DNA from: Pyropia haitanensis
Lineage: Eukaryota; Rhodophyta; Bangiophyceae; Bangiales; Bangiaceae
Assembly (NCBI GenBank): GCA_008729055.1
Contig: SDUX01000004.1
Span: forward strand, 4,976,559 to 5,040,558
Direction of reading: 5' to 3'
DNA length: 64,000 bases
The notes under the pieces were generated by a model. That model was not told where the DNA came from. It saw only the letters and a list, made by a program, of their open reading frames with translations, and did not search any database. Positions 32,581 through 44,043 of the stretch are shown piece by piece; positions within the stretch are counted from its first letter, which is position 1, and every line of letters starts with the position of its first letter. The position numbers and the translations under genes are program-made.

Positions 32581-33164
32581 CGTGGGGGTGGGGGGGGGAT
32601 GGGGGGGGGGAAAAGAAGGGGCAGCGGCGGCTCGCCGACGTGCGCTGGAGAGAGCGCTGGCTGGACGTGCCCGCGTCTGCGGTGGCCGGCTGGCAGACCC
32701 TGACTGGTGGGAGAGCAGCCGCGGTGGAGCGCCTGGCAGGCCACCCGCGCAGGCACAGACCCGCGCGCGTCGGCGGCTGTGGCATCCTCTCACGATGGCT
32801 CCGCCTCCCGGGGTGGTGGCCCCTCCGCGGCGCCATACAGTATCAGGATGTCTCCATGCATGGTGGGGGTGGGTGCGCTCGGGAGCCCCCGCAAGCTGTT
32901 GCTCTCCACCCTCGTTTAAGCGTTGATCAACAGCCGAGTCACGTTTTCCAAAACAAAGTTTGGCGGGGGCCTATCCACTCAATTTCTTCTCATGCTTCGC
33001 AATTGCTTCGCAGCGTGAGATAAATTCCACGCCTCGTCTGCCCACGCGCAGCGCGCGCACCGCGGCCAAGCCCTCGCGTCTTGGCCACTGACATCCGTGG
33101 CCGTCGCCCTGCTCCTCGCGCCGGCCCCCTTTGCCGCGCCCCCCCCCCCCGGGCGCCGTCCATC
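32581..33164. other. short intergenic between channel gene and TDP1
   Basis: About 580 bases between two same-strand genes. A moderately AT-rich piece at 32925-33010 probably holds the channel's 3' end and/or the TDP1 promoter. No coding signal. Confidence 0.45.
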
Positions 33165-35594
33165 ATGGCCAGCCCCCCGCCATCCAACCCTCGAAAGCGA
33201 CCACGATCCCCTCCCCCCGCCTCCCTCCCAGAGGCGGTCATTGGTTTCGTCGACGCCCTCCGCGCCCTCGGCGTGGGCGGCGGCGGCAGCGGCGGCGGCA
33301 GCGGCGGCGGCGGCAGCGGCCGCGACGGCGGCGGCGGCGGCGGCGGCGGCGGCGACGGCGGCGGCGGCGGCGGCAGCGGCGGCGACGGCGACGGCGGCAG
33401 CGGCGGCGGCAGCGGCGGCGACGGCGACGGCGGCGTCGCGCCCCCCCCCCCCCCCCGGCCATCGCGGCGGCACACACCGCCCTGCTGTCGGCGTGGACGG
33501 CTGCCGGCGGCACGGGGGCCCCCCCCGCGGTCGCCACCCTCCGCCGCCTCCGCGCCGCCGCGGCGGCGGCGGCCACCCCCGCCGCCGCGGCGGCGTTCAA
33601 CCGGTGGGCGGGCGCGGCACGGGCGGCGGCGGCGGCCGCCGCCCGGGGGGGGACCTGCCCGCCTTGCTGGGCTGGGAGGCCGCCGTGGCGGGGGGGTGCG
33701 TGACGCCCATCGTCGCGCCGGTGGGGGGGGGGGGGGGGGCGGGGGGGGGGGGGGGCGCCGCTGGCTGCTGGGTCGACCCGCTCGACGCGGCGCGGTGGGT
33801 GTCGGTGCCGCTGGCGGATGCGGCGGGTGACCTGGGCGTGCGGGGGGATGACGTTGGCAGCGTGGGCGCGGGGGGGGGGGGGGACGCAGCCGCCAACTTG
33901 GCGGCGCGGATGGCGCGCGTCACGGCGGCGGCGTTGGCGGCGGGGGGGGGGGGGGGCGGCGGCCATGGCGGCAGCAGCGGCGGCGACAGCGGCGGCAGCG
34001 GCGGCAGCGGCGGCGGCCACGGTGGTGGCAGCCGCCACTGGGGCCGCCCAGCGGTGCAAGTGGTCGAGGCGGCCGCCGCGACGGCGGCGGCAGCGTCCAC
34101 CGCCGCGGCCAGCCCGTCCCAGTCGCCGTCGTTTCTCCTCAACGCCCTCCCGGGCGACGCCGCCGGCGCGGTGCGCCACACCACCCGCCTCTCCTCGCTC
34201 ATCCCGCCCGGCCTGACCGCCGCGCTCCTCACCTCCTTCACCATGGACGTGGGCTTCCTCCTCGGCGTCGTGCCCGCCCTCACCGCCCGCCCCGCCGCCG
34301 CCGCCGCCGCCGCGCCGGTGCTGCTGGTCGTGGGCGGCGGCGGCGTGCCACCCGAGGTCGCGTCGGCGCTGCCGCCCCACGTGGCCGTCCACGCGCCGCG
34401 GCTGCGGTCGCCCGTCGGGGTGCACCACGCCAAGGTTGGGGTGCTCTTTTACGGCGACGCGGGCGTGCGGGTGGTGGTGTCGACGGCCAACCTGTCGGCC
34501 GCGGACTGGGGGGGGATGCTCCAGGGCGTCTACTGCCGTGACTTTCCCCGCCGCCGTGACGCGGGGGGGCACCATGGCGGCGGCGGCGGCCGCGGCGGCG
34601 GCCGCGGCGGCCGCGGCGGCGATCCCGCCGCGACCGCCGCCAACCCGTTTGGCGCCGACCTCGCCCGCTACCTGGCCGCGCTCGGCCCCCCCGCGGCGGC
34701 GTACGCGCGCCTCCTCGGCGGCTATGACCTCTCCACCGCGGGCGTCGACCTCGTCACCTCCGTCCCCGGCCGCCACACGGGCGCCGCGGCGGCCGACTAT
34801 GGCCACCTGCGGCTGCGGCGGCTGCTGGCGGCGGCGGCGCCGCCGGCGGGCGCGCCGCGAGCGGTGGTGCAGGTGTCGTCCATTGGGGGGCTGCGTGCGG
34901 GGTGGGTGGCGCAGTTTGGCGCGTCGGTGCACGCTGGGTCGCCGCCGCCGCCGCTGACGGGCGCCGCCGCCGCCGCCGCCGCCGCGGCGGTCGCGGCGGC
35001 GGCGCCGTCGCGGCCGCGCGCTGGTGCGGCCGCCGTCCTCCCCTCCCCCCCGCCCGTGCCGCCCATTGTCGTGTGGCCGTCGGTCAGGGACGTGCGGCGC
35101 AGCCCCGCCGGGTACCTGTCTGGCACGCACCTCTTTGCGCGGGCGGCGGTGCTGGCGCGGCCCGCCGTCGCCGCCACCCTCTGCCGCTACGCCGTGGCCG
35201 CGCCGCCTCTCTCGGGGGCGGCCGGCCCGCGTGGCGGCGGGCGCGACCCGCCGCCGCTGTCGGCGACGCGCGCGGCGACGATGGCACACATCAAGACCTA
35301 CGCCCGCGCGGTGGCGGCGGCGCCCGCCGCGCCGCTCGCGTGGGTGCTGCTGACGTCGGCCAACCTGTCGGCCGCCGCGTGGGGGAGCCTCCTCCCGGGG
35401 GGGGAGGGGCTGTCGATCGCGTCGTTTGAGGTGGGCGTGCTGTTTACGCCCCGCCGGTGGTGCCCGCCGGCGCACGACGTGGCGGTGGCGGTGGCGGTGG
35501 CGGGGGGGGTGCCGCGGCCGCCCGCCGCGCCGCCACCGTCGCGCCGCCATCCCCTGGGGGGGGGGGGGGGCGGCTCGTCGGTGGGTGTGGCTGG

Positions 35595-35630
<36 letters not shown>

Positions 35631-35877
35631 CGGGGACCCGGTCTTTGTGGTGCACCCCGCGTTTGCAGCGCCGGCGGCCGCGCGCGGCGGCGGCGGTGGT
35701 GCGGCGGGGGAGGGAGCGGCCGCCGCCACCCCGCCAACGGTCGTGGCGTTTCCGCTGGCGCACCGGCTGGACCCACCCGCGTACGCGGCGGACGGGGGTG
35801 GGGGGGACGAGCCGTGGACGCACGACACGCAGCGGGCCGAGGTGGACGCCCACGGCCGCGCGTGGCCGCCCTGGTGA
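33165..35877 (+). CDS. TDP1: tyrosyl-DNA phosphodiesterase 1, frame breaks at C and G runs near the N-terminus
   Basis: TDP1 removes trapped topoisomerase I peptides from DNA 3' ends in the nucleus. Two HKD half-sites are present. The first, VGVHHAKVGVLFYGD followed by VVVSTANLSAADW, places His at 34426 and Lys at 34432. The second, MAHIKTYARAV followed by WVLLTSANLSAAAWG, places His at 35287 and Lys at 35293. VVQVSSIGGLRAGWVAQFG and the tail EVDAHGRAWPPW also match the family. From about 33653 to the stop one frame is intact. Upstream, the ATG at 33165 (MASPPPSNPRKRPRSPPP, nuclear-signal-like, then EAVIGFVDALRALG and a Gly/Ser/Asp run) is in a second frame, and AIAAAHTALLSAWTAAG in a third; the switches fall at the C run 33440-33457 and the G run 33641-33652. 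Run-length error is the simplest reason. The protein also has unusual poly-Gly and poly-Ala inserts. Confidence 0.88.
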
Positions 35878-36231
35878 GGGTCCCGCGGAGCGCCGCGTGG
35901 TGGGGCCGGCCTGGCCGCGGACCTCTCGTCGGCAGCAGCTCGTGCACGCCCCGCCCGAGGGGGGGGGCTGCTCGCCGCGCCAAGGGCGGCGTGCTCGTGC
36001 GACGGCTCGTACGAAGCGCATGGGGGAGGGCGGCCGTGACGGGCGTCCCTGGCAAACGCGTGCGGGGCGACGCGGCCGGGTACGGCTCCCCTTTATTGCG
36101 CTTTGCCGTGTCGCCCGCGTCGCCCGCGGCGGCCGTCGCGGCACCCCGCTGCGGTCGTTTATCCTCCTCGTGCCCCCCGAGCCTTGTTCCGCTCCTCTTT
36201 TGTCGCGGCTTTTTCCCCCACAGCCCCTTTC

Positions 36232-36690
36232 ATGGGCGCGTCCGATTATGAAAAAACGATGAGCGTGAAAAAAACGGAATATTCAGATTCCAAAGACACG
36301 CTATCAAATCTGACTTATACTTTCAACACGGGGACCAAACTATTTAAGGCTGTCAATAAACTCATCCAGGCGTGTCCTACATACGGCGCCGTGGCCCACA
36401 CGCACAGCGGCGCCCCCCCCCATCCCCCCTCCCCAGCCCGTCTTCCACCCCTCACTTCCTCCCCCTGCTGCGCTCAGCGCAAAATGACGGGCCCGATAGC
36501 CGACGCACGTCACGTGGCGTCAGCAGCCGAGTCATGGAAGTCTGTGCGCGTCCACCAGTCTGCCGTGACGGACAGCCGTTGGGTCTGGGACGGTATGGGT
36601 GGCGGCCAGCGTGGGGGTGGCGGCCACACCCCCCCGCGGTGCCGCCCGTGGTGGCGGCCATGGCCTTGCGTCCCCCAGGTGCCGTGCTGA
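36232..36690 (+). CDS. possible small protein starting in the AT-rich island
   Basis: The ATG at 36232 opens 152 codons. The first 50 residues (MGASDYEKTMSVKKTEYSD, then DTLSNLTYTFNTGTKLFKAV) are balanced in composition and unlike anything nearby; after about residue 52 the frame becomes Pro/Arg-rich and does not look coding. An acceptor-like pyrimidine tract with CACAG lies 9 bases before the ATG. It may be an exon of an unrecognised gene, or simply TDP1 3' untranslated DNA. No family recognised. Confidence 0.25.
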   Translation: MGASDYEKTMSVKKTEYSDSKDTLSNLTYTFNTGTKLFKAVNKLIQACPTYGAVAHTHSGAPPHPPSPARLPPLTSSPCCAQRKMTGPIADARHVASAAESWKSVRVHQSAVTDSRWVWDGMGGGQRGGGGHTPPRCRPWWRPWPCVPQVPC

Positions 36691-36898
36691 ACGGCGTCCG
36701 GAGGGAGCCGTCATCTCCTCTCTCTCTCTCTTCCCCCCCCCACCCCCCGCCTCCGCTCATGGTTCTTTAACTTCACAAAAGAAGTCTACGTGCCGGCGGC
36801 ACGGCAGGCGACCAGACGTCTCGTTGACGGGTTGAGCCGTGCCGCCTCTCACGGCGTCGCGTGTGCTGACAGAGATTTATTGGTCAAGAGAGAGAAAA

Positions 36899-36912
36899 AA
36901 TAAAGCAATAAA
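36899..36912 (+). terminator. paired AATAAA motifs
   Basis: AATAAA occurs at 36899-36904 and 36907-36912 followed by an A run. These could serve a plus-strand transcript from TDP1 or the small frame at 36232. Confidence 0.35.
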
Positions 36913-37177
36913 CAAAAAAAATGTCACCGTCTTTTGTGTTATATTCTCGGACCCCCACCGCCACGGCTCGAGCGCGCTGGGGTGGTCGCGGTCGGCGTAC
37001 CCCATGGTTGTCAGCTGTGTTGGGTGCGCGACCGTAAAGTACCCGCGACTGAAGGTCTGCGGAGGCGGACCTCAGTGAAGCGTCTGGGCGAGCCCTTGTG
37101 TGCGGTGGACACTCGGGGACTCGCCCACCCACCAACTGCCACGTGCGTGGCGCCACAGGACCGGCACGGTCGCGTCA

Positions 37178-39868
37178 AAGGCCCACCTTCGATATCTGGC
37201 TCTCACGCTCCAAGACCGAGCCGCGTTCCACACCTCCTCTTGGCCGTCATCGGCACGTGTTGACACACGTGCGAGCTGGGATGCACCGGTGGGACCGACC
37301 TGGCACGCGCTCCGCCACACAACATGAAAATCCGCCTCGTCGAATCTGATCTGTGGGACCCCTGGTAGCGTCCACTCGAGACCGACAACAAGAATCAGCC
37401 GCGTGAAGTTTGTGAGCTCCTGCCAATGGTGATCTGTCCGCAGCAACCCCGTCGTGGCGAGCAGGCCGCTCTCCAGACAAGAGCCGCTGAGCCAGCCGTG
37501 CATCTTACCCCGGCTCGTGGACCCGCCCACTGCCGAAACGCTGGCCATCGGGGGACACGGCGTCTGCAACGCCAGCCAGCGGCAGCGCGTCCGCCGCCAC
37601 CGTCCCCGCGCCCCGACTGGGTCCACGAGGCTCAGGCAGAGGCCAAGGCCAGCTGGCCAGACCGACCACCGTTCCTGTGTCCCCGCCCCCCTCTGCTGGG
37701 CGATGCGCCTTGTAGCTAGCGTCGCCAAGGCAGCGAGGGGTGTGTCCCCCTCTCTCGTTGTGTCCCTGTATGAGCGGGCAACGTGTGCGGTCGTCAGTGC
37801 TGCCCGTGCCGCAGTCAGTGAGACCGAGGCTGTGCTATGGGGCTGTCAAATTGACAGCGCACCTTCCCATGAGTGTAGTGTCAGACGGGGGCGGGGGGGG
37901 GCAAGGTGGGGCAAACGGGATACTGGACGGAGGGGGGGCCGGGCGGACGACGAGGAGAGGACAAGTGGTAAGTCACCCACGTCCCCCTCGCCCTGCGCGT
38001 CACGCAGCCTCCCAATGTTGATGGGTCCCTCTTTGTCCTTCTTCCCCTCCTCCCTTCCCCAGTCAATCCATGCGCCCCACTGTCCACCATGAGCGGGTGC
38101 ATGCACCACGACGCTGCATTGCCGGCGGCGCGCTCCTTGTGAGTACTGAACGATGCACACGCGGCCCCACACACAACGGCTGGCCGCTCGTCCACCCATC
38201 CACACCGCCCCCCCTCAGCGCGTGCGCCGGTGCGTTGTAACCCCCTCCCCCCCTCCCGTCACAGCGCGGCTGCCGGCCGCGGCGCAGCGGTAGGTGTTGG
38301 AACACCACCACGTCGCGGTCCCTGAACACCCCCCGACCGCTGACACTCCGCGGAGAGCGGCAGTCGTGTCCCGCCCTCACACTCAACAGTGAAGGTGGCC
38401 GTCTGCAGCCAGAACACGCCGCTCATGTGCCCGCCTCCCCGTGTCACGTCGACGTCCCGCGGCCGGTGGGACTGGGGCACTCGTGGTGTCACAACACCAC
38501 GAGAGCCGCAGTGACCACCGCGGCTCGGGCGGTGGCCTAGCGCCACTGCCATCGCCGACCCAGCCCGCGGCTCGGCGCACCACGTCGCAAACACAACGGC
38601 GACACCGGCGTTCTGCGGCGCCGCAGGTGACGCCACGCAGGAGCCGGGACACGGGCCGGCCCGGCCTGGCCCAGCCCGGCCATCCCGCTACCGCTATCAG
38701 TTCGATGGCCGGCGCGTGAATGCGTCCGGCCGCGGCCCGAGCTGTCCGAGGAGATCTCTCGTGACGCTCTCACGTCAACAAGATTTTGCTGGGGTATTGG
38801 ATGTTGGATGTTGGTCCTTCTGGATCTTGGGATGCACGCCCGCTCCGGATCTCTTGGATCCGTGCACGCCGCGGATCTCCGGCGTCGTTGTTGACGGGGG
38901 GGACGCGAGTGGCGAAGCGCTCCGCGGATCCCGCGGTGCGCGTGCCTCTTGCTCTGCCCGCCACCTCGCGCACGCCGTGACCTGTCTTCAATTGCCGCCG
39001 TCACTCACTCTTCGCTCACCCCCCCCCCCCCCTCCGCCTGGGGGACAAGCCACACCCCTTTTCAGAGCGACGGAGGACGGCCGGGTGAGCTAGCAGCCGG
39101 CACTCTGTGAGCCTCGTGGCGTGAGCCAACCGGTGAGTGCCCCGGCGGACCGAGCTGGGATACGGCGGGCCGCCGTCGAGGACACAGCTGCCTGCACCTC
39201 GCCGCAGCAAACCTATGCTGTGGTCGGCCACCCGACAACGGTTCTCGCGCAACCCAGATTTTATCAAGCCTGGTCATGACCGAGCTCAGGCGTCGGCCTC
39301 GGAATACCCCACCCACACAGAGCCCGACGCACCCACACAGAGCCCGACGCACCCACACGCAGACGGAAAACGCAGTGCAAGCACCCCACGCCGGTCGCGC
39401 ACGCGCGGGCGTGCCCACCGCCGCCACTCGTCGTACGCGCTGGGGTGCGCGACGACTGCGTATCTAGCGGCGGTCGCTGGTGCGGTCGATATTTCTTGGT
39501 GTCTGGGGCGGCCCAACGCGAGCTGGCTTCCAGACAGGAGGGGGGGGGGCGCACGGGTGGAGCCTCCACCGGCGCCGACGTTCGGCGGAGTATCTGTGGA
39601 GCAGCGGTTGCTGTCCACGAAAAGAACATGGCGTGACAGCATATCTGTGCAGCAAAGATAGGTCACCCCGAACCGGACAGGGCGGCTGCCCGCTGACGCA
39701 GATTCGATGCTGGTGAGGTGGCCGCATCTGCCCCGTCGAAGGAAGATGTGGTGGATAGCGATGACGGGGCGCTGGCGTTCTTTGGCGTCTGCCAGGTGCT
39801 GACAAGCCTGCGCCCAGCGCCGGGACCCCCACGTCCAACTGCGCGTTCCAACGGGCCCACACGCTGGC
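37178..39868 (+). repeat. left arm of 2.7-kb inverted repeat
   Basis: The sequence is nearly identical to the reverse complement of 52590-55281. Translated frames in the two arms differ by single residues over hundreds of bases; the differences are scattered substitutions plus small indels at G/C runs. No domain is recognisable in any frame. Less similar homology continues outward to about 36955 and inward to about 40255. Confidence 0.95.
39311..39358. repeat. 20-bp tandem repeat, 2.4 copies
   Basis: The unit ACCCACACAGAGCCCGACGC is repeated head to tail. The mirror copy is at 53101-53148 in the right arm with the same copy number. Confidence 0.9.
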
Positions 39869-42281
39869 CAAACCAGGACAAACTCCCGCCTGGCGATGCC
39901 CGGCTGTTGCCTACGGCATCACAGCCCCAAATCGACCGAGGTAACTGTGATCGTTTGCCGCCCCTCTGTCGTTGCCCCCGCGCCGCCTCCCCCCCGTCGG
40001 CATGCACCCAGTAGTTGCACCCGCCCCACGCCGCCACTGCCGTTCTAGTGATGCCCACTGGCCGCCGTCGTGGGTGCAGCGCAGCCGCCCATCCCCACCA
40101 GACTCTTTCACCACCGTCTCTTTTACAGACACTACGGTCTCATGGGAGGACGCCGCGCACGCCTGCCGGCCAGTGGCTGCACCGCGTCTGCGCTGTCGGA
40201 CGCCTGCCGTCCCTGCTCCCGCAGACGCACGGGTGCTGTGTGGGTGCCCGGTCGGGAACTAGACGACACTCTCTACAGGGGGAAGAACAAAGCTCGTGAA
40301 CTCCTCAACACAACTGCAGCCATCTGGTCCACCCATACACTCAGCACCGGTACTCTCACTCCGGCCTTTGCCATCGTCGGCCGACACACACTCCAGCTCG
40401 GAGCGCGCGTGCTTCCAACTCATGCTCTGAGACCGGAAACCACCCAGCATGCCGGTCTGTCGCGGACAGTCTGTCGGCGCCGCCCGTCCACCACGTCCGC
40501 CGGTCTTGGGCGTAAGTTTCTGTCACGCCTCGAGTGTGGCGCACCGTCCCGAGGGATCGACACCACCCTCTCCAAAGACAAACCACACCGTCAGCTAATG
40601 GGGAGCACCGCAAAGCGTCGCGGCCGGGCAGGCGCCGTGGCGGGTTGGTGGGGAGCGACGGGGGAGAGCCATGTGGCGGACCGTCACCTGGGGTGGGACC
40701 GCGCCTGGTGTCACCCGACAGCTAGTTGCCGGAGCCTTTGTACTCTGTCGTCAAGAGCGGGACGCCAAAGTCGCGAACCACGGCGGTGGCTGTGCGGACG
40801 CCGGCAGAAGTGAGGACGGCACCGCTGTCACCCACGGCTCCATCCGTGTTGCCCGATAGTGTCTGCATCGCCAAACGCTGGCAAAGACTCGCACACTGTC
40901 ACTGCGCTGCGCCTTTGTGGTCGCCACACGACCTTTAGACTGTCTGTGGTCAGGATGGCACGGTGCTGGGAAAACACAGAGGACAGCCACACGGACGGGA
41001 GGAGGGGGGGGTGACCACCGGCCGGTATCGTGTGGCAGCCGGCCGCCCGGAGCTGTTTGGTGGCTACTCGATGGAAACCACTGTAGCCTGGAACCAGGTC
41101 GTTCTCCACAAGATACGGACTTGAGAGGAAGACGCCCCACAGCCGGCTGCCACTGTGCTGGAACGGAAAGCACCGGCATGAGAGGCCAAGCCGCTTCCTC
41201 AACCGGCGCGCGGTAAGTCAGCGTGTGACTCCCCGCTTCGCGCTGTGCGGAGACACCTCGGCGCAAACAGAACGGGTCGTGGAACCAGGGCGAGGTGCCA
41301 TCAAGGGTACAATCACCAAAGCGTGGGCCTCCACGGTAGGTTGCTTCCAAGAGACTACTGGCACACGCCGCACCGGCTTGCGGGGTCGACCAGTCGCGCT
41401 GTCTCGCCCCGCGGTGCCACCACAGACGGTCCAACAGCCGTCGTGGGAATGGGAGGCCGACACGCACTGCTGGCATTGTTGTGCCCCCAGCCGCGGGCGC
41501 CGTGTCGACGCACCGCTGGGTCCGTCCTCGCCCCGTCCCCCGCCAACTACCTCTGGCTCCTGCGTCCCGCTCTGCCTCTTCGTGGTCGCCCACATTGGCC
41601 ACACGCTCGTACGCCGAGGGGGACTCCTAGTTGTGGCACGGTGCGCGGTGCCGCCGACGCCCCGCGGCAGTGCCTGTCACCCGCGGGAGCGTCGGAGGCG
41701 GGCCTCGCCCCGCAGCGTGAGCGGGGAGGCGCGGGAGGGGGAGAGAAAGGCGGGGGAGAGGCTGCCAACGGTGGCTGCGCGCGTGGCGGCCACGCGCCGC
41801 CCGACCGTGCGGTCGGGTGCCCGGGGTGGGGCAAGGTGCCAGCGGCGCGTGCGACGGCACCGTGGGTGTGGTCACGGCGCAAGCGGGCGCCGGCGGCAGG
41901 CCGTCGGCTTGATGACACGCCACGGCTGAGCCGCGCCGGGGAGCGGCGGCGTCGGCCACAGACGCGGGCGGGTTGGCCGCGGGTCGGTGCGCCACGTTGG
42001 TGCGGTGGTGGACTGCCGCGTCGGCTGCGCGTGGTGGCCAGCCACCGTCTTTGCCTGGTACGGAGCAGGCCAAGCATCTCCCAGCTGCATCGCTGCTGGT
42101 ACCGTCGCTGAGGGTGACCCGATGCCCGCTGGCGAGGCCCGCCGCCCGCGCTGCTCGCTCCTTGTTTGGCCGTCGCATCATCCAGCGGGCGAGTGGGCGC
42201 TCGGCTCGAGCCCCTGATAGAGACAGACCGCGACAGACGGGGCCCGGCGGGGTCGGCCGCCTCTGTGCTGGTTTCCGTTTT
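39869..42281. other. interior of inverted repeat, no gene seen
   Basis: Mixed sequence without a convincing coding frame. The part 40118-40255 is a diverged inverted match to about 52190-52330. Open frames up to 280 codons exist on both strands (for example 40751-41602 minus) but lack domains and codon structure. Confidence 0.4.
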
Positions 42282-43335
42282 TTACGTGCCCGCCACGGCC
42301 GCTGCGGCGACAACCAAAGACACCCAGAGTCGCAAGCAACGCAGGGGAGGGCACGGCGACGCCCCCGCGGGCGGCCGTCCCCCCCCTCCACAAAAATCAT
42401 AGTAATCGGGGCACCCCCCCCCCCCCTGGCCCCCCCCCCCCACTCGCCACTCGCCGAGACGCACTGCGCTGCGGCAGCCGCGGCAGTGGTCAACGCACCC
42501 ACACACACCCACACGCCCGGCCATACAGACGGCTCCTCCCCCGTCCGTCGCGTCCGTGCTGACCACGCCCCGCCCGACGCCGCCCGTCGCGTCGCGCCCG
42601 CCTCCCAACGCCCGCTTGCCCGTCAGACACACGCAACGGGACGCGGACGCACCCCCGCTGAGCGACAGCGTCGTGCCCACCACGGCCACGCCGCCGTCCC
42701 CACCCCCCTCCCGGCAGCTGCTGCCGCCACCACAGCCAGACGTTACCAACCCGCCACGGGCGGCGGCGGCCACCGCCCAAGCGGCCGGCTCAGCAGGCCG
42801 CGTCGTCCCCCCCCTCCTCCCCCTCCCCCCCCCCCGCCGCCGCCCATTCGTCCGCGCGTACGTGTGGCACTGCGCGCGCGGCGGGCAGTCGCCGTCGGCA
42901 CAGTGCGGGCAGACCCAGGCGCTGCCCTTGGCCACCGCCGCCCCCCAGTCCCACCCATTCTCCGCAAAGCACCGCTCGCAGACCGTCTTGCGGCACCCGC
43001 CGCCGCGGATGTTGGCGCAGACAATGTGGTGGCTGCTCTGCTTGGGCACCCGCGAGCACACGTGGCAAAACCGGGACGGCAGCGCCACGTCGGCGGGGCG
43101 GTCCGCCGCCTTGCGCGACCGCCCCCGCTTGCGGATGCGCTTGGCGGGAGCGGCGGTGGTCGCGGCCGCCGCCGCCGCCGACGTCGCCGCCGCCGTCGCC
43201 GCCACCGCCGCCGTCGCCGCCGCCACAGGGGCGCCCGCCGCACCCGTGGCGGCAGCAGCCAGCGCCGCGGCCGACGTCGACGCCGTGGCGGGCGCGGCCG
43301 CCCGCGACGCCGGCAGCGACGGCGACGCCGGCGGC

Positions 43336-43366
<31 letters not shown>

Positions 43367-43387
43367 GCTGCGGCTGCGGCTGCGGCT

Positions 43388-43433
<46 letters not shown>

Positions 43434-43767
43434 GACGGCGGCGAGCGCACCCCCCAGGGACCGCTTGACCGACCGCCGCGGCGGCGGCACGACGCCGACC
43501 GCCGCGGACGCTGGGATGGCCAGCCGCAGCGGCGGCGTCACGTCGCGGCGGGCGGCGAGGCCGCCGCGGCGGCCACCGCCACGGCCGCCGGCGTACGCGG
43601 CCGCCACGGCGGCGGGGGTATAGCGCGTCGGCGCGGCGGCGGCGGCGGCGGCCACCGCCGCCACGGCTGGCCGCGGCAGCGGGCCGCCGCCCATGGCGGC
43701 GGCCGCCGCGCCGGCGGGCGGCAAACCCCGCGACGGACCCCCTGCACTCGCAGCCGGTGCCGTTGCG

Positions 43768-43809
<42 letters not shown>

Positions 43810-44007
43810 GGCGGCGGGGGCGGCGGCGACGTCCCCCCCCCCCCCCCCCGCCATCAGCTCCATCACCCCCCGCGGGCTCGACAGCGACCGCCGCTTGGGC
43901 GGCGGCCCCGACACAAACGCCTCCCGCGCCGGCCCGAGCGCGGCGGACCAGTCGAGGATGGGGAGGTCGGGCGCGGTGGCGGCGTCGCCGCCGCCGCCGC
44001 CGCCGCG

Positions 44008-44043
<36 letters not shown>

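Larger units (their letters stand above)
35878..37177. other. 3' flank of TDP1 with an AT-rich island
   Basis: GC-rich sequence follows the TDP1 stop, then a distinctly AT-rich island at 36240-36365 that includes AATAAA at 36355, and two further AATAAA motifs at 36899 and 36907. The outer, diverged part of the large inverted repeat begins near 36955. Confidence 0.45.

Noticed and set aside
33238..36144. 968-codon minus-strand frame
   Set aside because: Antisense shadow of TDP1; Arg-rich, no domains, and the plus strand shows both HKD motifs.
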